Positions 34,854 through 44,031 of a DNA stretch of 64,000 nt are shown piece after piece (the stretch's first letter is position 1; every line of letters starts with the position of its first letter). Origin of the DNA: Agrobacterium tumefaciens str. B6 (GTDB lineage Bacteria > Pseudomonadota > Alphaproteobacteria > Rhizobiales > Rhizobiaceae); assembly GCF_001541315.1 (NCBI RefSeq), contig NZ_LMVK01000001.1:124001-188000 (forward strand). Reading direction: 5' to 3'. Below the pieces are notes generated by a model. The model had not been told where the DNA came from. It made no database searches and saw nothing but the letters and a program-made list of their open reading frames with translations. The translations under genes were made by a program, and so were the position numbers.

Positions 34854-36326
34854 TTAGGATGTCTTTTCCATCTCATCGAGCGCGGTCGCCAGGCGTTTCT
34901 CTTCGCCGTAATAGCGTGCACGATCCCAGAAATGCGGCTTGCTGATACCGGTTGATACGTGTCTGCCGATCAGCTTACCCTGGGCATCCTCGCCTTCGAT
35001 CTCGTACCGCATCAGATCCTGGGTAACGATGACGTCGCCTTCCATGCCGATCACTTCCGTGATCTGCGTTATCCGGCGCGAGCCGTCGCGAAGACGCGCG
35101 GCCTGAATGACGACATCGATTGAGCCTGAGATGATTTCGCGCACGGTCTTGGCCGGCAGGGTGAAGCCGCCCATGGCGATCATCGATTCGATACGGCTGA
35201 GGCATTCGCGCGGCGTATTGGCATGCAGCGTTCCCATCGAACCGTCATGGCCGGTGTTCATGGCCTGGAGCAGGTCAAAAACTTCCGGCCCGCGCACTTC
35301 ACCGACGATGATGCGCTCAGGTCGCATGCGAAGGCAGTTCTTGACGAGATCGCGCATGGTGATCTCACCTTCCCCTTCGATATTCGGCGGACGCGTTTCG
35401 AGCCTCACCACATGCGGTTGCTGCAGCTGCAGTTCAGCGGTGTCTTCGCAGGTGATGACACGTTCATCCTTGTCGATGAAGCTCGTCAGGCAGTTAAGAA
35501 GTGTTGTCTTGCCTGAGCCGGTGCCGCCCGAGATGACGACGTTGCAGCGGACGCGACCGATGATCTTGAGCAATGTCGCGCCTTCGGGCGTGATCGCTCC
35601 GAAGCGCACGAGCTGGTCGAGCGTCAGCTTGTCCCTCTTGAATTTTCGGATCGTCAGCGCCGGGCCATCGATGGCAAGCGGTGGTGCGATGACGTTGACG
35701 CGCGATCCGTCCGGCAGGCGCGCGTCGCATATCGGGCTCGACTCATCCACGCGGCGGCCGACCTGGCTGACGATGCGCTGGCAGATGGAGAGCAACTGTG
35801 CATTGTCCCGAAAGCGGATATCGGACTCGATCGTCTTGCCGCCGACTTCAATGAAGGTCTGGCCAGAGCCGTTGACCATGATATCGGCGATGTCGTCGCG
35901 TGCGAGAAGCGGCTCCAGCGGCCCGTAGCCCAGAACGTCATTGCAGATGTCTTCGAGCAATTCTTCCTGCTCGGCAATCGACATGGCGAAGTTCTTGATC
36001 GTGATGATATCGTTGACGATATCACGAATTTCCTCGCGCGCGCTTTCCGCGTCGAGCTTGGCGAGCTGCGAGAGATCGATCGTATCGATAAGGGCGGAAA
36101 ATACCTGGCTCTTGGTATTATAGTAGTCTTCCGTGCGGGTGCGTTTTCTCTGCGCTGGCGGTGGGCTCGCCGCAGCCTGACGAGTGATGGGTGATTGGCC
36201 GGGCTCAAGAGCGTCAATTGCAAGAGAGCGAGGCTCAGACACCGTCGCCACCTGCATGGGCACAGGTGCAACAGGTTCCGGCTTCGTGCTTCTGGCTGGG
36301 CCTTCAGGCCCGCGTTTTCCGAACAT
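34854..36326 (-). CDS. ctpG: Flp pilus assembly ATPase CpaF/TadA (CtpG)
   Basis: 490-residue secretion ATPase of the VirB11/PulE superfamily that powers pilin extrusion. A disordered N-terminal 70 residues precede the helical N-domain; the Walker A ISGGTGSGKTTLL, Asp box ITCEDTAELQL, Walker B-type IIVGEVRGPEVFDLLQAMNTGHDGSMGTLHAN (quoted in two parts here) and His box are intact. It lies 27 bases after cpaE. Confidence 0.95.
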   Translation of the reverse strand: MFGKRGPEGPARSTKPEPVAPVPMQVATVSEPRSLAIDALEPGQSPITRQAAASPPPAQRKRTRTEDYYNTKSQVFSALIDTIDLSQLAKLDAESAREEIRDIVNDIITIKNFAMSIAEQEELLEDICNDVLGYGPLEPLLARDDIADIMVNGSGQTFIEVGGKTIESDIRFRDNAQLLSICQRIVSQVGRRVDESSPICDARLPDGSRVNVIAPPLAIDGPALTIRKFKRDKLTLDQLVRFGAITPEGATLLKIIGRVRCNVVISGGTGSGKTTLLNCLTSFIDKDERVITCEDTAELQLQQPHVVRLETRPPNIEGEGEITMRDLVKNCLRMRPERIIVGEVRGPEVFDLLQAMNTGHDGSMGTLHANTPRECLSRIESMIAMGGFTLPAKTVREIISGSIDVVIQAARLRDGSRRITQITEVIGMEGDVIVTQDLMRYEIEGEDAQGKLIGRHVSTGISKPHFWDRARYYGEEKRLATALDEMEKTS

Positions 36327-36359
36327 CGGCGTTTCCGTCTAAGGGCGCAGGCGGAAGAC

Positions 36360-37643
36360 CTACTTGCGCTTGAGAATATTCTTCAGTTTTTCCAGGCCGC
36401 CGCGTCTGCTTTTGCGCAGCACGGAGCGGCCTGTGATGGTGTGGGCGATCTGCGAGAAGGTTTCCGCCGTCTGGGATTTTTCATCCATCTCGCTGATCAT
36501 GCGTCCGCTATTGGCGGCATTTCCGAACAATTGCGCGTCGAATGGAATGATCGCGATCGGCTCGATTTCCAGCGGCTCGAGGAAATCCGCCGGTGCGATT
36601 TCCGGACGTTTGGGCATACCGACCTGATTGAGAACGAGATGCGGTAATTTGTCGTTGGGTCTCAGCTTGATCAGCGCGTCGAAGAGATTCTTCGTATTGC
36701 GCAGATTTGCGAGATCGGGAACCGCCGTAATGATCACCTCGTCGGCTTCCGCAAGGACTGCCCGGGTCCAGTCGCACCATTGGTGGGGAAGATCGAGAAC
36801 CGCAACGGGCGCACTGCGCTGCAAAACCTCGAGGATCGGCAGAAATGCCTGACGATCGAGATCATAGGTCCTGTCGAGAAGCGACGGTGCCGCGAGCAGC
36901 GACAGATGATCGGAACATTTGGTCAGCAGACGGTCGAGAAACACCTCGTCCAGTCGCTCCGGCGAGAAGACCGCTTCAGCCATGCCCTGGGCGGGATCCT
37001 GATCGAAATCGATATTCGCCGTGCCATAGGCAAGATCCATATCCGCTAGAATGGTTTCCGTGGAGAAGAGGCTCGATATGCCGAAGGCGCAATTATGCGC
37101 GATGGTCGATGAACCCACGCCGCCCTTGGCGCCAATGAAAGCGATGTTACGGCCCAGCGGCTCCGCTTCGGGGTCGACGAAGATCGCGGCGATAGAAGCC
37201 AAGAGATCGGCCATATTGATCGGCGCGACGAGATATTCGGAAATGCCGTTGCGGATGAGATCGCGATAAAGCGTTATGTCGTTGTGTCGGCCGACGATGA
37301 TGACACGCGTGGAAGGATCGCAGACCTCCGCCAGGGGCGCGAGATCGTTCAGCAACGAGGCGGTTGAGCTTGCCGTTTCAAGAATGATGAGATTGGGTGT
37401 GGGCGACGCGGAAAACATCGTGGCGGCCGCATTGATGTCGCCCTTCGTCACCCGCAGGGTAACCTTGCTCATGCGCCGGTCGCTGGACAGTGCATCCATG
37501 ACGGCCTGCATATTGTCGCTGACGCAGAAAGCGTGAACGGAAATGCGGGGCAGGGGCCGGAGGTGGTCCATATCGGCAGCGCGCAATGGCGGCTCGGCTT
37601 CGCCGCCGCCACTTGGCTTGATATCGTATTCTACAGCGCTCAT
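36360..37643 (-). CDS. ctpF: Flp pilus localisation protein CpaE/TadZ (CtpF)
   Basis: 427-residue MinD/ParA-like protein with an N-terminal receiver-like domain (about 30-150, VIIVGRHNDITLYRDLIRNG) and a C-terminal ATPase-like domain. The phosphate loop reads GAKGGVGSSTIAHN: the usual second lysine of KGGxGK is replaced by serine, the common CpaE/TadZ deviation, so ATP turnover may be weak or absent. The family places the pilus machine at the cell pole. It is between cpaD and cpaF. Confidence 0.92.
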   Translation of the reverse strand: MSAVEYDIKPSGGGEAEPPLRAADMDHLRPLPRISVHAFCVSDNMQAVMDALSSDRRMSKVTLRVTKGDINAAATMFSASPTPNLIILETASSTASLLNDLAPLAEVCDPSTRVIIVGRHNDITLYRDLIRNGISEYLVAPINMADLLASIAAIFVDPEAEPLGRNIAFIGAKGGVGSSTIAHNCAFGISSLFSTETILADMDLAYGTANIDFDQDPAQGMAEAVFSPERLDEVFLDRLLTKCSDHLSLLAAPSLLDRTYDLDRQAFLPILEVLQRSAPVAVLDLPHQWCDWTRAVLAEADEVIITAVPDLANLRNTKNLFDALIKLRPNDKLPHLVLNQVGMPKRPEIAPADFLEPLEIEPIAIIPFDAQLFGNAANSGRMISEMDEKSQTAETFSQIAHTITGRSVLRKSRRGGLEKLKNILKRK

Positions 37644-37677
37644 GGTCTTTCCTGCCGTAACAATTGTTGGAGCCGCA

Positions 37678-38370
37678 TCAATTCGGCGTCGCCGTTGTCT
37701 TGCCTTGTCGATAGTTGTCGATGACTACCGCGCGACGTTCCGCATCGATTGCGCTCATACCGCGCGGACCGACCAGATCCATTGGATTGGCGATCTGCGC
37801 CGCGAGATTACTTTGGGAAGCGCACCCGAAATTGTACCAGTTCTTGTTTGCGAAGGTATTGTCTGACAGGTCCTCTGGCCATTGACCGCACTGGCCGGTC
37901 ATGGCCGTAACGGCGACATAGCTCAGGCGGATAGGGGCGGCGTCGCCATTCGGGGAAGCGGCATAGCGCGTTTCCATGATCTTGCCCGGTGCCACACCCG
38001 CACCGGAAAGCGTCGAGCGAATCTGTTTCGCCATACGTGATGCGGCCGCTGAATTGGCCGATCCCGACGGGGTCTGAATATTAACGATACCAGTCGACAT
38101 CGACGCATAATTCTGAGCAAAGCCGCGGACGTTATCCGCCATCGCCGTGGTCAGCCGGCTGTCGCTGGCCGAGACCGGAATGTCCAGCGAATGCTCCGCC
38201 TCCGACAGGGTGATCGGGTGGCGTGTGCGATAATCGTCGGGAATGGCGTTGGTGGTCATCGGATCGCGTGCGCAGCCCTGTAACAGGCCGGCGGCAAGCG
38301 CGGCAATGATAACGAGGCCGGTCCTTCTTCCGGACTGGCAGGGGAAAAAGGAGGAATAGGTTTCCTTCAT
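37678..38370 (-). CDS. ctpE: Flp pilus lipoprotein CpaD (CtpE)
   Basis: 230-residue outer-membrane lipoprotein that accompanies the secretin. From the ATG at 38368-38370 (AGGAAAC upstream) the signal peptide ends LAAGLLQGC, a lipobox. The CpaD domain shows DDYRTRHPITLSEAEHSLDIPV and ASPNGDAAPIRLSYVAVTA. An upstream ATG at 38430 overlaps the cpaC stop (ATGA) and would add 20 residues; coupling could favour it, but the shorter form has the better signal peptide. Confidence 0.88.
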   Translation of the reverse strand: MKETYSSFFPCQSGRRTGLVIIAALAAGLLQGCARDPMTTNAIPDDYRTRHPITLSEAEHSLDIPVSASDSRLTTAMADNVRGFAQNYASMSTGIVNIQTPSGSANSAAASRMAKQIRSTLSGAGVAPGKIMETRYAASPNGDAAPIRLSYVAVTAMTGQCGQWPEDLSDNTFANKNWYNFGCASQSNLAAQIANPMDLVGPRGMSAIDAERRAVVIDNYRQGKTTATPN

Positions 38371-38426
38371 GACGTTTCCTGCCCTGACCGGGCTTACTGT
38401 GAAGAGGGGATTTTGTGTGCGTGTCG

Positions 38427-40010
38427 TCATTTGTAGATGAACCCCACTGACCCCTGATAGGGCGCCGCCTGAACCTGGTCCTTGCGGCCATAGACCTTGT
38501 TGACGCGGTTCATGAAATACATGGCGGCATCGTTTTCCGGGTTGAAGTTGTCATCCGGCCGGGCGATCTGGTTGCGGGCCACGGGCCGAACCAGATAAGG
38601 CGTTGCGATGATGACCAGCTCCGTTTCGTTGCGCAGGAAGTCCTTGCTGCGGAAAAGCGTGCCGAAAATCGGGATCTTTGACATGCCCGGAAGCCCGGAC
38701 ATGGCCTGACGGATATTGTCCTGAACGAGCCCTGCGATCACGATCGAGCCACCAGAAGGAAGCTCGACCGTTGTGGATGTTTCCCGCTTGCGGACAGACA
38801 TGTAGGTTGAACCCGGAATGCCCCGACCGTAATTTCCGGTTACGACATTGCCTTCATAGGTCGGCTCGGACACATTCGTCTCGATCTTGAGACTTATCCT
38901 GCCGGGTGAAAGCACCACTGGCCTGAAGTTCAACGTGATACCGTAGTCGACTGTTTCCGTGTCGCGTTTGACGGTCGCGACGCCTGTTTCCTTGTCGAGC
39001 GAAACATCCTGTTCGGCAGCAATTCGAAAATCTCCGCCGACATAAAATTTAGCCTGCTCGCCGGAGATCGCCGTCAGGCTCGGTTCCGCCAATGTCCGCA
39101 TCACCCCTGCCTGTTCCATGGCATTGAGGTAGGAGGCAAATCTCAGTGAGCCGGAGCCTATAGCTCCGCTGGCTATGCGCGTCGCGCCGTCGATTGCGTT
39201 TCCGAGATTGGAAGGATTTGAGAACTCGAAACCGTTGTTGCTTGTCGAACTGCTGATGGAACCGTTGAAGCCCAGCTGCTTCAGCACCTGCCTGCTGACT
39301 TCGGCGACGGTCACCTTCAGTGTCACCTGATCCTCGCCCTCGATCGTCAGCATGTTGACGATCTGCGATGCTTGGCGGTTTTCGGCAAAAATCGCGGCGT
39401 CACCCCCGTTGTCGCCGCCCGTCAGCGAGATATTGCGGGTGGTGGCTTCACCACCTTTCAAAAAGGCTTCGGCAAGCTGCACTGCGCGCGCGGAATCCTG
39501 CGGCGTGCGCACAGATCCGGTGAGAACGATGTTGTCGGAGACGATCTCGACTTTGATGTCGGATTCAGGAATGAAGCGACGAATATTGGCTTCAAGACCA
39601 ACGATATCCCGCTCTACTTCCAGATCGAGGCTGACGATTTCACGCCCACCATCGCCGAAAATAAAGATATTTGTCTGTCCTACCGTTTTTCCGAAGAGAT
39701 AGATCCGTCTGGACGTGCGCGTTACCGCATCGGCAAGGCTGGGATCGGCGACAAGAATGTCGTGCGCGTCCTCGGGCAGGTCGATGACCAGCGCCTTGTT
39801 GAGACCAAGCTTCAGGCGCTTGCGAATGCCTGATCCGCTCTCAGTAATGCGCACAATGCTCGCGCTTTGCGCCTCGGCTTCGCCGATACCCAAAAATTCG
39901 GATGAACGCTGGCCGGGAATGCCGGAAAAAGCCACGCAGAACGCAAGCCCGCCGAGCATCGACGAACGCAGGTGTTGTTTGAAACGCCTTGCCATGAACC
40001 CCTTGATCAT
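38427..40010 (-). CDS. ctpD: Flp pilus outer-membrane secretin CpaC (CtpD)
   Basis: 527-residue secretin forming the outer-membrane pilus channel. Signal peptide to about residue 48; pilus-formation N-domain (LNKALVIDLPEDAHDILVADPSLADAV), BON-like region (ESDIKVEIVSDNIVLTGSV), then the bacterial type II/III secretin domain (MRTLAEPSLTAISGEQAKFYVGGDF; VELPSGGSIVIAGLVQD; IPIFGTLFRSKDF). Start and stop overlap the neighbours by four bases, so cpaB-cpaC-cpaD are coupled. Confidence 0.95.
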   Translation of the reverse strand: MIKGFMARRFKQHLRSSMLGGLAFCVAFSGIPGQRSSEFLGIGEAEAQSASIVRITESGSGIRKRLKLGLNKALVIDLPEDAHDILVADPSLADAVTRTSRRIYLFGKTVGQTNIFIFGDGGREIVSLDLEVERDIVGLEANIRRFIPESDIKVEIVSDNIVLTGSVRTPQDSARAVQLAEAFLKGGEATTRNISLTGGDNGGDAAIFAENRQASQIVNMLTIEGEDQVTLKVTVAEVSRQVLKQLGFNGSISSSTSNNGFEFSNPSNLGNAIDGATRIASGAIGSGSLRFASYLNAMEQAGVMRTLAEPSLTAISGEQAKFYVGGDFRIAAEQDVSLDKETGVATVKRDTETVDYGITLNFRPVVLSPGRISLKIETNVSEPTYEGNVVTGNYGRGIPGSTYMSVRKRETSTTVELPSGGSIVIAGLVQDNIRQAMSGLPGMSKIPIFGTLFRSKDFLRNETELVIIATPYLVRPVARNQIARPDDNFNPENDAAMYFMNRVNKVYGRKDQVQAAPYQGSVGFIYK

Positions 40011-40813
40011 TGTGATGCTCCTTGACCGCCCTTGACGATCGAGCCGGATTTGATCACCTGAATTTCGGGCTGCCCGGCGCCGCCATTGAGAAGATAATCA
40101 GCCGAAAGCGTGTCGTTTTCCTGCGCGTCGGCAACCGAGCGCAGAGCCAGCGTGAGACGATCCGCCATCTGTTGCGCCACGGTCATAATCTTGGCTTGGT
40201 CCGGCGTCAGTTCCAGTGTCGCGGTTGCGCCAACCACTGCCGACGTACCGTCTTCGCCTTCCTTGATCTGCTGGTCGATGGCCAGAACACGAACGTTATT
40301 CAAAACATTCTCGGTCAAAAAGTTACCGTTGTCGCCTTTGCGGACCATGATCACGTCAACACGGTCATTCGGCAGCACGAAACCGCCTGCCCCGGTTGAA
40401 ACCGAAATCTCTGTCGAAACAGCGCGTTTGCCGGCGGGTAAAAGCGAGGACATGATGCGAGCGCTGGAATCGACGACTTTTTCCGGTCGGATCGGCTCGC
40501 CCTCGAATAACGGGAGCCGTACGACGGCACCGGAAAGTTCGATGATTGCGTTCGGGCTTTTCGTTTCCGTTATGAAACTATCGACGACGTTGCCCTGTGG
40601 CCAGGGAGTCCAGCGCACTGAACTATCATTCAGGCGACTGCCGACCGGCAGGTTGACCGAGGAAACGAGAACGTTAACCGTCGGTTCTTTCTGGATGATC
40701 GTTTCTGCTTTTTCGATAACCTGCTTTGTGCCGGAAATTTTCATGGCGACAAGACCGGCAAGACCGGCGGCTACCAAAGCAACGGATAGAATGACGATAC
40801 GCGACGGTTTCAT
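40007..40813 (-). CDS. ctpC: Flp pilus assembly protein CpaB (CtpC)
   Basis: 268-residue periplasmic/inner-membrane protein with one N-terminal helix (IVILSVALVAAGLAGLVAM) and the SAF domain (LVSSVNLPVGSRLNDSSVRWTPWP), followed by the RcpC/CpaB C-domain with VSTGAGGFVLPNDRVDVIM. It is thought to link secretin and peptidoglycan. The stop overlaps the secretin start. Confidence 0.92.
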   Translation of the reverse strand: MKPSRIVILSVALVAAGLAGLVAMKISGTKQVIEKAETIIQKEPTVNVLVSSVNLPVGSRLNDSSVRWTPWPQGNVVDSFITETKSPNAIIELSGAVVRLPLFEGEPIRPEKVVDSSARIMSSLLPAGKRAVSTEISVSTGAGGFVLPNDRVDVIMVRKGDNGNFLTENVLNNVRVLAIDQQIKEGEDGTSAVVGATATLELTPDQAKIMTVAQQMADRLTLALRSVADAQENDTLSADYLLNGGAGQPEIQVIKSGSIVKGGQGASQ

Positions 40814-40939
40814 GCTCGATCCTTGAAGGAATCAGATTCTTCTCCCCTCAGGATGACGCGCTATTGGTATAATTATGGTTAATATTATGCGTGGATTTGT
40901 GGTTAACAGGCCTTTAATTTCGGCAATTACAGTATTCGC

Positions 40940-41452
40940 TCAGGAAAGACTGGCGATGGCAGCTTCTACGATCGGTGCGTTGCCATAGGTCAAAAAACCG
41001 GCGATGGCGATGCCGATCCCGTAGGGAATTTTTTTTGCTGCGAGCAAGGAATCGGGGAGGGGAATGCCGCTGGCCATGATTTCCTGCGAGCGCGACCGCA
41101 AGAGCAGAATGCCGAGAGTCAACAGGCCGCCAACGAAGGTCACCGAAAGTAAAAATTCTATGAGGGACAGGTTGAAGCCATACCATACTGCTGCGGCAGT
41201 CAATAGCTTGGCATCTCCTCCACCCATAACATTGGCTGCAAAGAGTGCGAAGCAGGCAAAAAACACGGCGGCGGCAGCTGCAAGGCTCATTGCAAAAGTC
41301 TGCCAGTCCATACCGGAAAAAGGCGCGATCAAAATGAATGACAGCAGCAAAATGAGCGATATCCGGTTGGGTATCGTCATGCTCAAGAGGTCTGTGAATG
41401 CCGCGAAGGCAAGGCAGAGCGGAAGCGTCAGAAAAATGGCGGCTATAACCAC
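40940..41452 (-). CDS. ctpB: Flp prepilin peptidase CpaA/TadV (CtpB)
   Basis: Integral-membrane aspartic peptidase (A24) that removes the Flp leader. Both catalytic aspartates are visible: LAFAAFTDLLSMTIPN and VMGGGDAKLL. Five or six hydrophobic helices. The GTG at 41450-41452, about 9 bases after AGGGAG, gives a 170-residue protein that starts like other CpaA proteins; an ATG at 41557 would add 35 hydrophilic residues and is less likely. It follows the pilin gene. Confidence 0.88.
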   Translation of the reverse strand: MVIAAIFLTLPLCLAFAAFTDLLSMTIPNRISLILLLSFILIAPFSGMDWQTFAMSLAAAAAVFFACFALFAANVMGGGDAKLLTAAAVWYGFNLSLIEFLLSVTFVGGLLTLGILLLRSRSQEIMASGIPLPDSLLAAKKIPYGIGIAIAGFLTYGNAPIVEAAIASLS

Positions 41453-41575
41453 GAGGGAGACTCCCTTTTTACTCGGCCAATTCCAGGCGGATTGAAGACG
41501 AATCCGGGTATTCAGTATAATACGAAAATGCCGCTCACGGTTGAGCGGCATTCCCAATTCAGCGGTCGAAAACTA

Positions 41576-41761
41576 TTAGAACGTCGTGTTTCGGGCCGTC
41601 TGCATCGTCGTACCGATGCCGTCAAAGAGTGCGTCGAGCTGCGTACCGACCATGCTTGCACCGCCTACGATTGCCACTGAAAGCAGAGCAGCGATCAGGC
41701 CGTATTCGATTGCAGTAGCACCGGATTCATCCTTGAGGAAACGAGCGAAAATCTTGGTCAT
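41576..41761 (-). CDS. ctpA: Flp-type pilin CtpA
   Basis: 61-residue major pilin of the common (Flp) pilus, used in reversible surface attachment. The leader MTKIFARFLKDESG is cut after Gly14 before the Flp motif ATAIEYGLIAALLSVAI, with Glu at mature position 5. The C-terminal half is short and polar. TTAGGAGAGA gives a strong ribosome-binding site. It is first in the operon, with a 413-base AT-rich gap upstream holding the promoters. Confidence 0.95.
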   Translation of the reverse strand: MTKIFARFLKDESGATAIEYGLIAALLSVAIVGGASMVGTQLDALFDGIGTTMQTARNTTF

Positions 41762-42174
41762 AGGGTCTCTCCTAACTTGTGTTGGTTCAGCACGCCGACA
41801 ACTGTTCTCCGTTGTTCGGTTGCGTTCAAACTACAGCCGAGCGATTTCCAAGCGCTTAAAAAAAACGATTAACTCAAAGTAAACGGCAGGATGAGTTTCT
41901 TTTGGTAAATAAAACAAAAAAGTATTGCCTGCATTTTTACATTTGCCGATAAACAAATATATTCAACTGCTGGCAGTTTGTCTTTTCCGACCAAGTTTCC
42001 TTGGGAAGAGGTGCAGATGTTCAGTTTTGAGGCGGGGCGGAGAGACGCGGCAATATCAATACATTACGCATGGTTACCATCCGCCTCGCGGATTTCTGCC
42101 ATTTAACGCTTCATTCACTAAAACCGCGCATTCTGCGGAGCAATAAGTGCGGGTAGTGAGCAAGGACCAAACGC
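41762..42174. other. 413-base AT-rich divergent intergenic region of the pilus cluster
   Basis: No gene is credible here. The region must hold the pilin promoter (minus strand) and that of the plus-strand gene at 42175. It is richer in A and T than its surroundings, notably 41860-41960. A short stem CCGC/GCGG lies near 42124-42140. TTAA-N9-TTAAC near 41856-41875 resembles, but does not fit, the CtrA spacing of seven. No exact known operator is seen. Confidence 0.5.
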
Positions 42175-42585
42175 GTGTCATCCGGAAAACTGGCGAAAAT
42201 TGTGGTCGGCTTGTCCGTCTTTCTATCAGGTTCGCTGCAGCCGGCTTTTGCTGAGGATGACATATTGCGTGTTTCGATGAATCACGCCCGTGTCCTTCGT
42301 CTCGACCGCGCCGTCAGCAAGGTTATTGTCGGCAACTCCAAGGTCGCCGATGCCACGGTTGCCGATGCCACCACGATTGTTCTGACGGGTCGCAGTTTCG
42401 GCACGACCAATCTCGTGCTTCTGGATGCCGACGGCAATCCAATCGTGGATGAACGCATTCTCGTCTCTATCGATGAGGGTAATACGGTGCGAGTTTTCCG
42501 CCAGACGGAGCGGACCGTTCTGTCCTGCACGCCGAACTGCGAGCAGCATTCGCAAAATAGTGGCGACAAAGACGCTCAGCCGTAA
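42175..42585 (+). CDS. Small secreted protein with a pilus-secretin N-domain
   Basis: 136 residues from a GTG at 42175 (AAGGA upstream). Signal peptide to about SLQPAFA/EDD; the rest matches the pilus-formation protein N-terminal domain also found at the start of CpaC (LDRAVSKVIVGNSKVADATVADATTIVLTG compares with the CpaC stretch quoted above). It has no secretin channel domain. Two cysteines near the end (LSCTPNCE). Divergent from the pilin, so probably a pilus accessory; role not known. Confidence 0.8.
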   Translation: MSSGKLAKIVVGLSVFLSGSLQPAFAEDDILRVSMNHARVLRLDRAVSKVIVGNSKVADATVADATTIVLTGRSFGTTNLVLLDADGNPIVDERILVSIDEGNTVRVFRQTERTVLSCTPNCEQHSQNSGDKDAQP

Positions 42586-42693
42586 CGAAGCAAGTCACAT
42601 CAGAGTTCTGCGCTGTAGATAGAGGTCTTCCGAAGAGGACGAAGGCCGCTTGTCCCTGAGTGCCTGCAGCTTTTCTGGGAGTAGCTAAAAGCG

Positions 42694-42742
42694 AAAAAAA
42701 GCAACACGCTTCCTGGCGTTTGCCGGTCAGCTATATGTTGCT
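42694..42742 (-). terminator. Probable terminator after tRNA-Leu
   Basis: On the minus strand AGCAACA (plus 42736-42742) pairs with TGTTGCT (plus 42700-42706), followed by a run of Ts. The loop is long (29 bases) and has internal pairing. It lies 45 bases after the tRNA 3' end. Confidence 0.55.
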
Positions 42743-42787
42743 GTTTTTTCGGCTAAGTTCTTGATCTGGTTAAGATCAAAAATGGAA

Positions 42788-42874
42788 TGGTGCCCAGAAG
42801 AGGACTCGAACCTCCACACCCTTGCGAGTACCAGCACCTGAAGCTGGCGCGTCTACCAATTCCGCCATCTGGGC
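42788..42874 (-). tRNA. tRNA-Leu (anticodon CAG), 3' CCA encoded
   Basis: Read on the minus strand: acceptor GCCCAGA pairs with TCTGGGC, D-arm GGTAGACGC-type box A, anticodon stem CCAGC/GCTGG with loop TTCAGGT (anticodon CAG), long variable arm typical of leucine tRNAs, and T-loop GGTTCGAGTCC. The CCA end is in the DNA at 42788-42790. Length 87. No integrase or partial copy of its end is seen nearby, so it is not a visible integration site. Confidence 0.95.
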
Positions 42875-42993
42875 GACGGAGAGCGATGTACGAGGGCAGC
42901 CGCCCGGTGTCAACAGACTTTTTGAACTTTTATGACGATCATTGATTTTAAAGGGAAAAAACTTGGTTATGGCTGTTGAAACATGTCGCCGGG

Positions 42994-43299
42994 TCAGGTG
43001 TCGAGCCCTTCATGCTTCGTTCTGTCCACATGACCGAGGTCACGCTCCGGGTCGATGATGTCACGGATTCTCTGTTTGAGTTCTTTTGGGCCGGGAAAAC
43101 CACCATCGCGTTTGCGTTCCCATATGATCGTGCCGTCCACGGAGATCTCGAACAGACCGCCGGTCGAGGGGATGAGGCTGACTTCGCCGATATCGGAAGC
43201 GAAGGTCTGCAGGATTTCCTGCGCCATCCAGCCGGCCCGAAGCAGCCAGTTGCACTGCGTGCAATAGCGGATGGTTATGCGGGGTTTGGTCTTGGTCAT
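42994..43299 (-). CDS. SelT/SelW/SelH (Rdx) family protein
   Basis: 101-residue thioredoxin-fold protein. It has RYCTQCNWLLRAGWMAQEIL with the redox CxxC (cysteine in place of selenocysteine) and the family motif GGLFEISVDGTIIWERK. The ATG at 43297-43299 is taken; the frame reaches 43329. Function is not established beyond a likely thiol-redox role. It is divergent from a DoxX gene. Confidence 0.88.
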   Translation of the reverse strand: MTKTKPRITIRYCTQCNWLLRAGWMAQEILQTFASDIGEVSLIPSTGGLFEISVDGTIIWERKRDGGFPGPKELKQRIRDIIDPERDLGHVDRTKHEGLDT

Positions 43300-43444
43300 C
43301 CTCAGGTCTCTTTCATCGCCCGGCGACAATAATGTTCACGATAATGTCAACTATAATACTCATGTTTTTACCGGGCGCATGCTTGTTCTTATCATGCGGC
43401 TTTGCGAACAGAGAAGCTGTCGAAGGCTGAAACGTGGAGATCCT

Positions 43445-43894
43445 ATGGCCCAGTTCGAGAATAATCGTCAGCGTCTTTTCGTTCCGGCGGTCGCACCGCT
43501 TTATAATGCGACGCATGATCTGGTAGAGACCATTCTGCGCGTCACGGCCGGGCTTCTTCTCGTCACCCATGGGTTCGGAAAGATCGTCAATCCTTTTGGT
43601 GCTGTCGGCATGGTGGAAAGCCTTGGCTTTTACCCCGGCGTCTTCTGGTCACCGCTGCTTGCCGCCACGGAATTTTTCGGCGGAATTCTGGTCGCCATCG
43701 GCCTGTTCACGCGGCCGGCATCCTTCGCGGCCATGATCGTCCTTCTGGTAACGGTTTATTTTCACGGCATCGTAAAGGCGGAAGGTCTGGGCGGCGCGGA
43801 AAAGTCGATTCTTTGGGCCGCGATTTTCCTGTTCTTCGCCGTTCGCGGCGGCAACCGGCATTCGGCAGACGCCAAGCTGGCGCGTGAATTCTAG
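43445..43894 (+). CDS. DoxX family membrane protein
   Basis: 149-residue inner-membrane protein with four hydrophobic helices and the DoxX pattern (ETILRVTAGLLLVTHGFGKI; SPLLAATEFFGGILVAIGLFTRPAS). Related proteins take part in thiol or quinone redox systems, but the substrate here is unknown. ATG at 43445 follows GTGGAGATCC; the frame runs upstream to 43271 over the divergent gene and is rejected. Confidence 0.87.
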   Translation: MAQFENNRQRLFVPAVAPLYNATHDLVETILRVTAGLLLVTHGFGKIVNPFGAVGMVESLGFYPGVFWSPLLAATEFFGGILVAIGLFTRPASFAAMIVLLVTVYFHGIVKAEGLGGAEKSILWAAIFLFFAVRGGNRHSADAKLAREF

Positions 43895-44031
43895 GGCGTA
43901 TCAGGTCGGCTTATCCGCTATTGTCACACTGATGCTGTAGCGGCTCTTGAAAATCGATTTTTCTCGTGGTGAAGCTGGATTCGATCGGCATTTCTGGCCG
44001 ATTGGATCCTTTGTCGTCGCCACGAGGTTTT

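Noticed and set aside
41850..41880. CtrA-like site (TTAA...TTAAC) upstream of the pilin
   Set aside because: The half-sites are nine bases apart instead of seven, in an A-rich tract where such matches arise by chance.
42788..42874. tRNA-Leu as an integration site of a mobile element
   Set aside because: No integrase, no duplicated tRNA end and no shift in gene content nearby.
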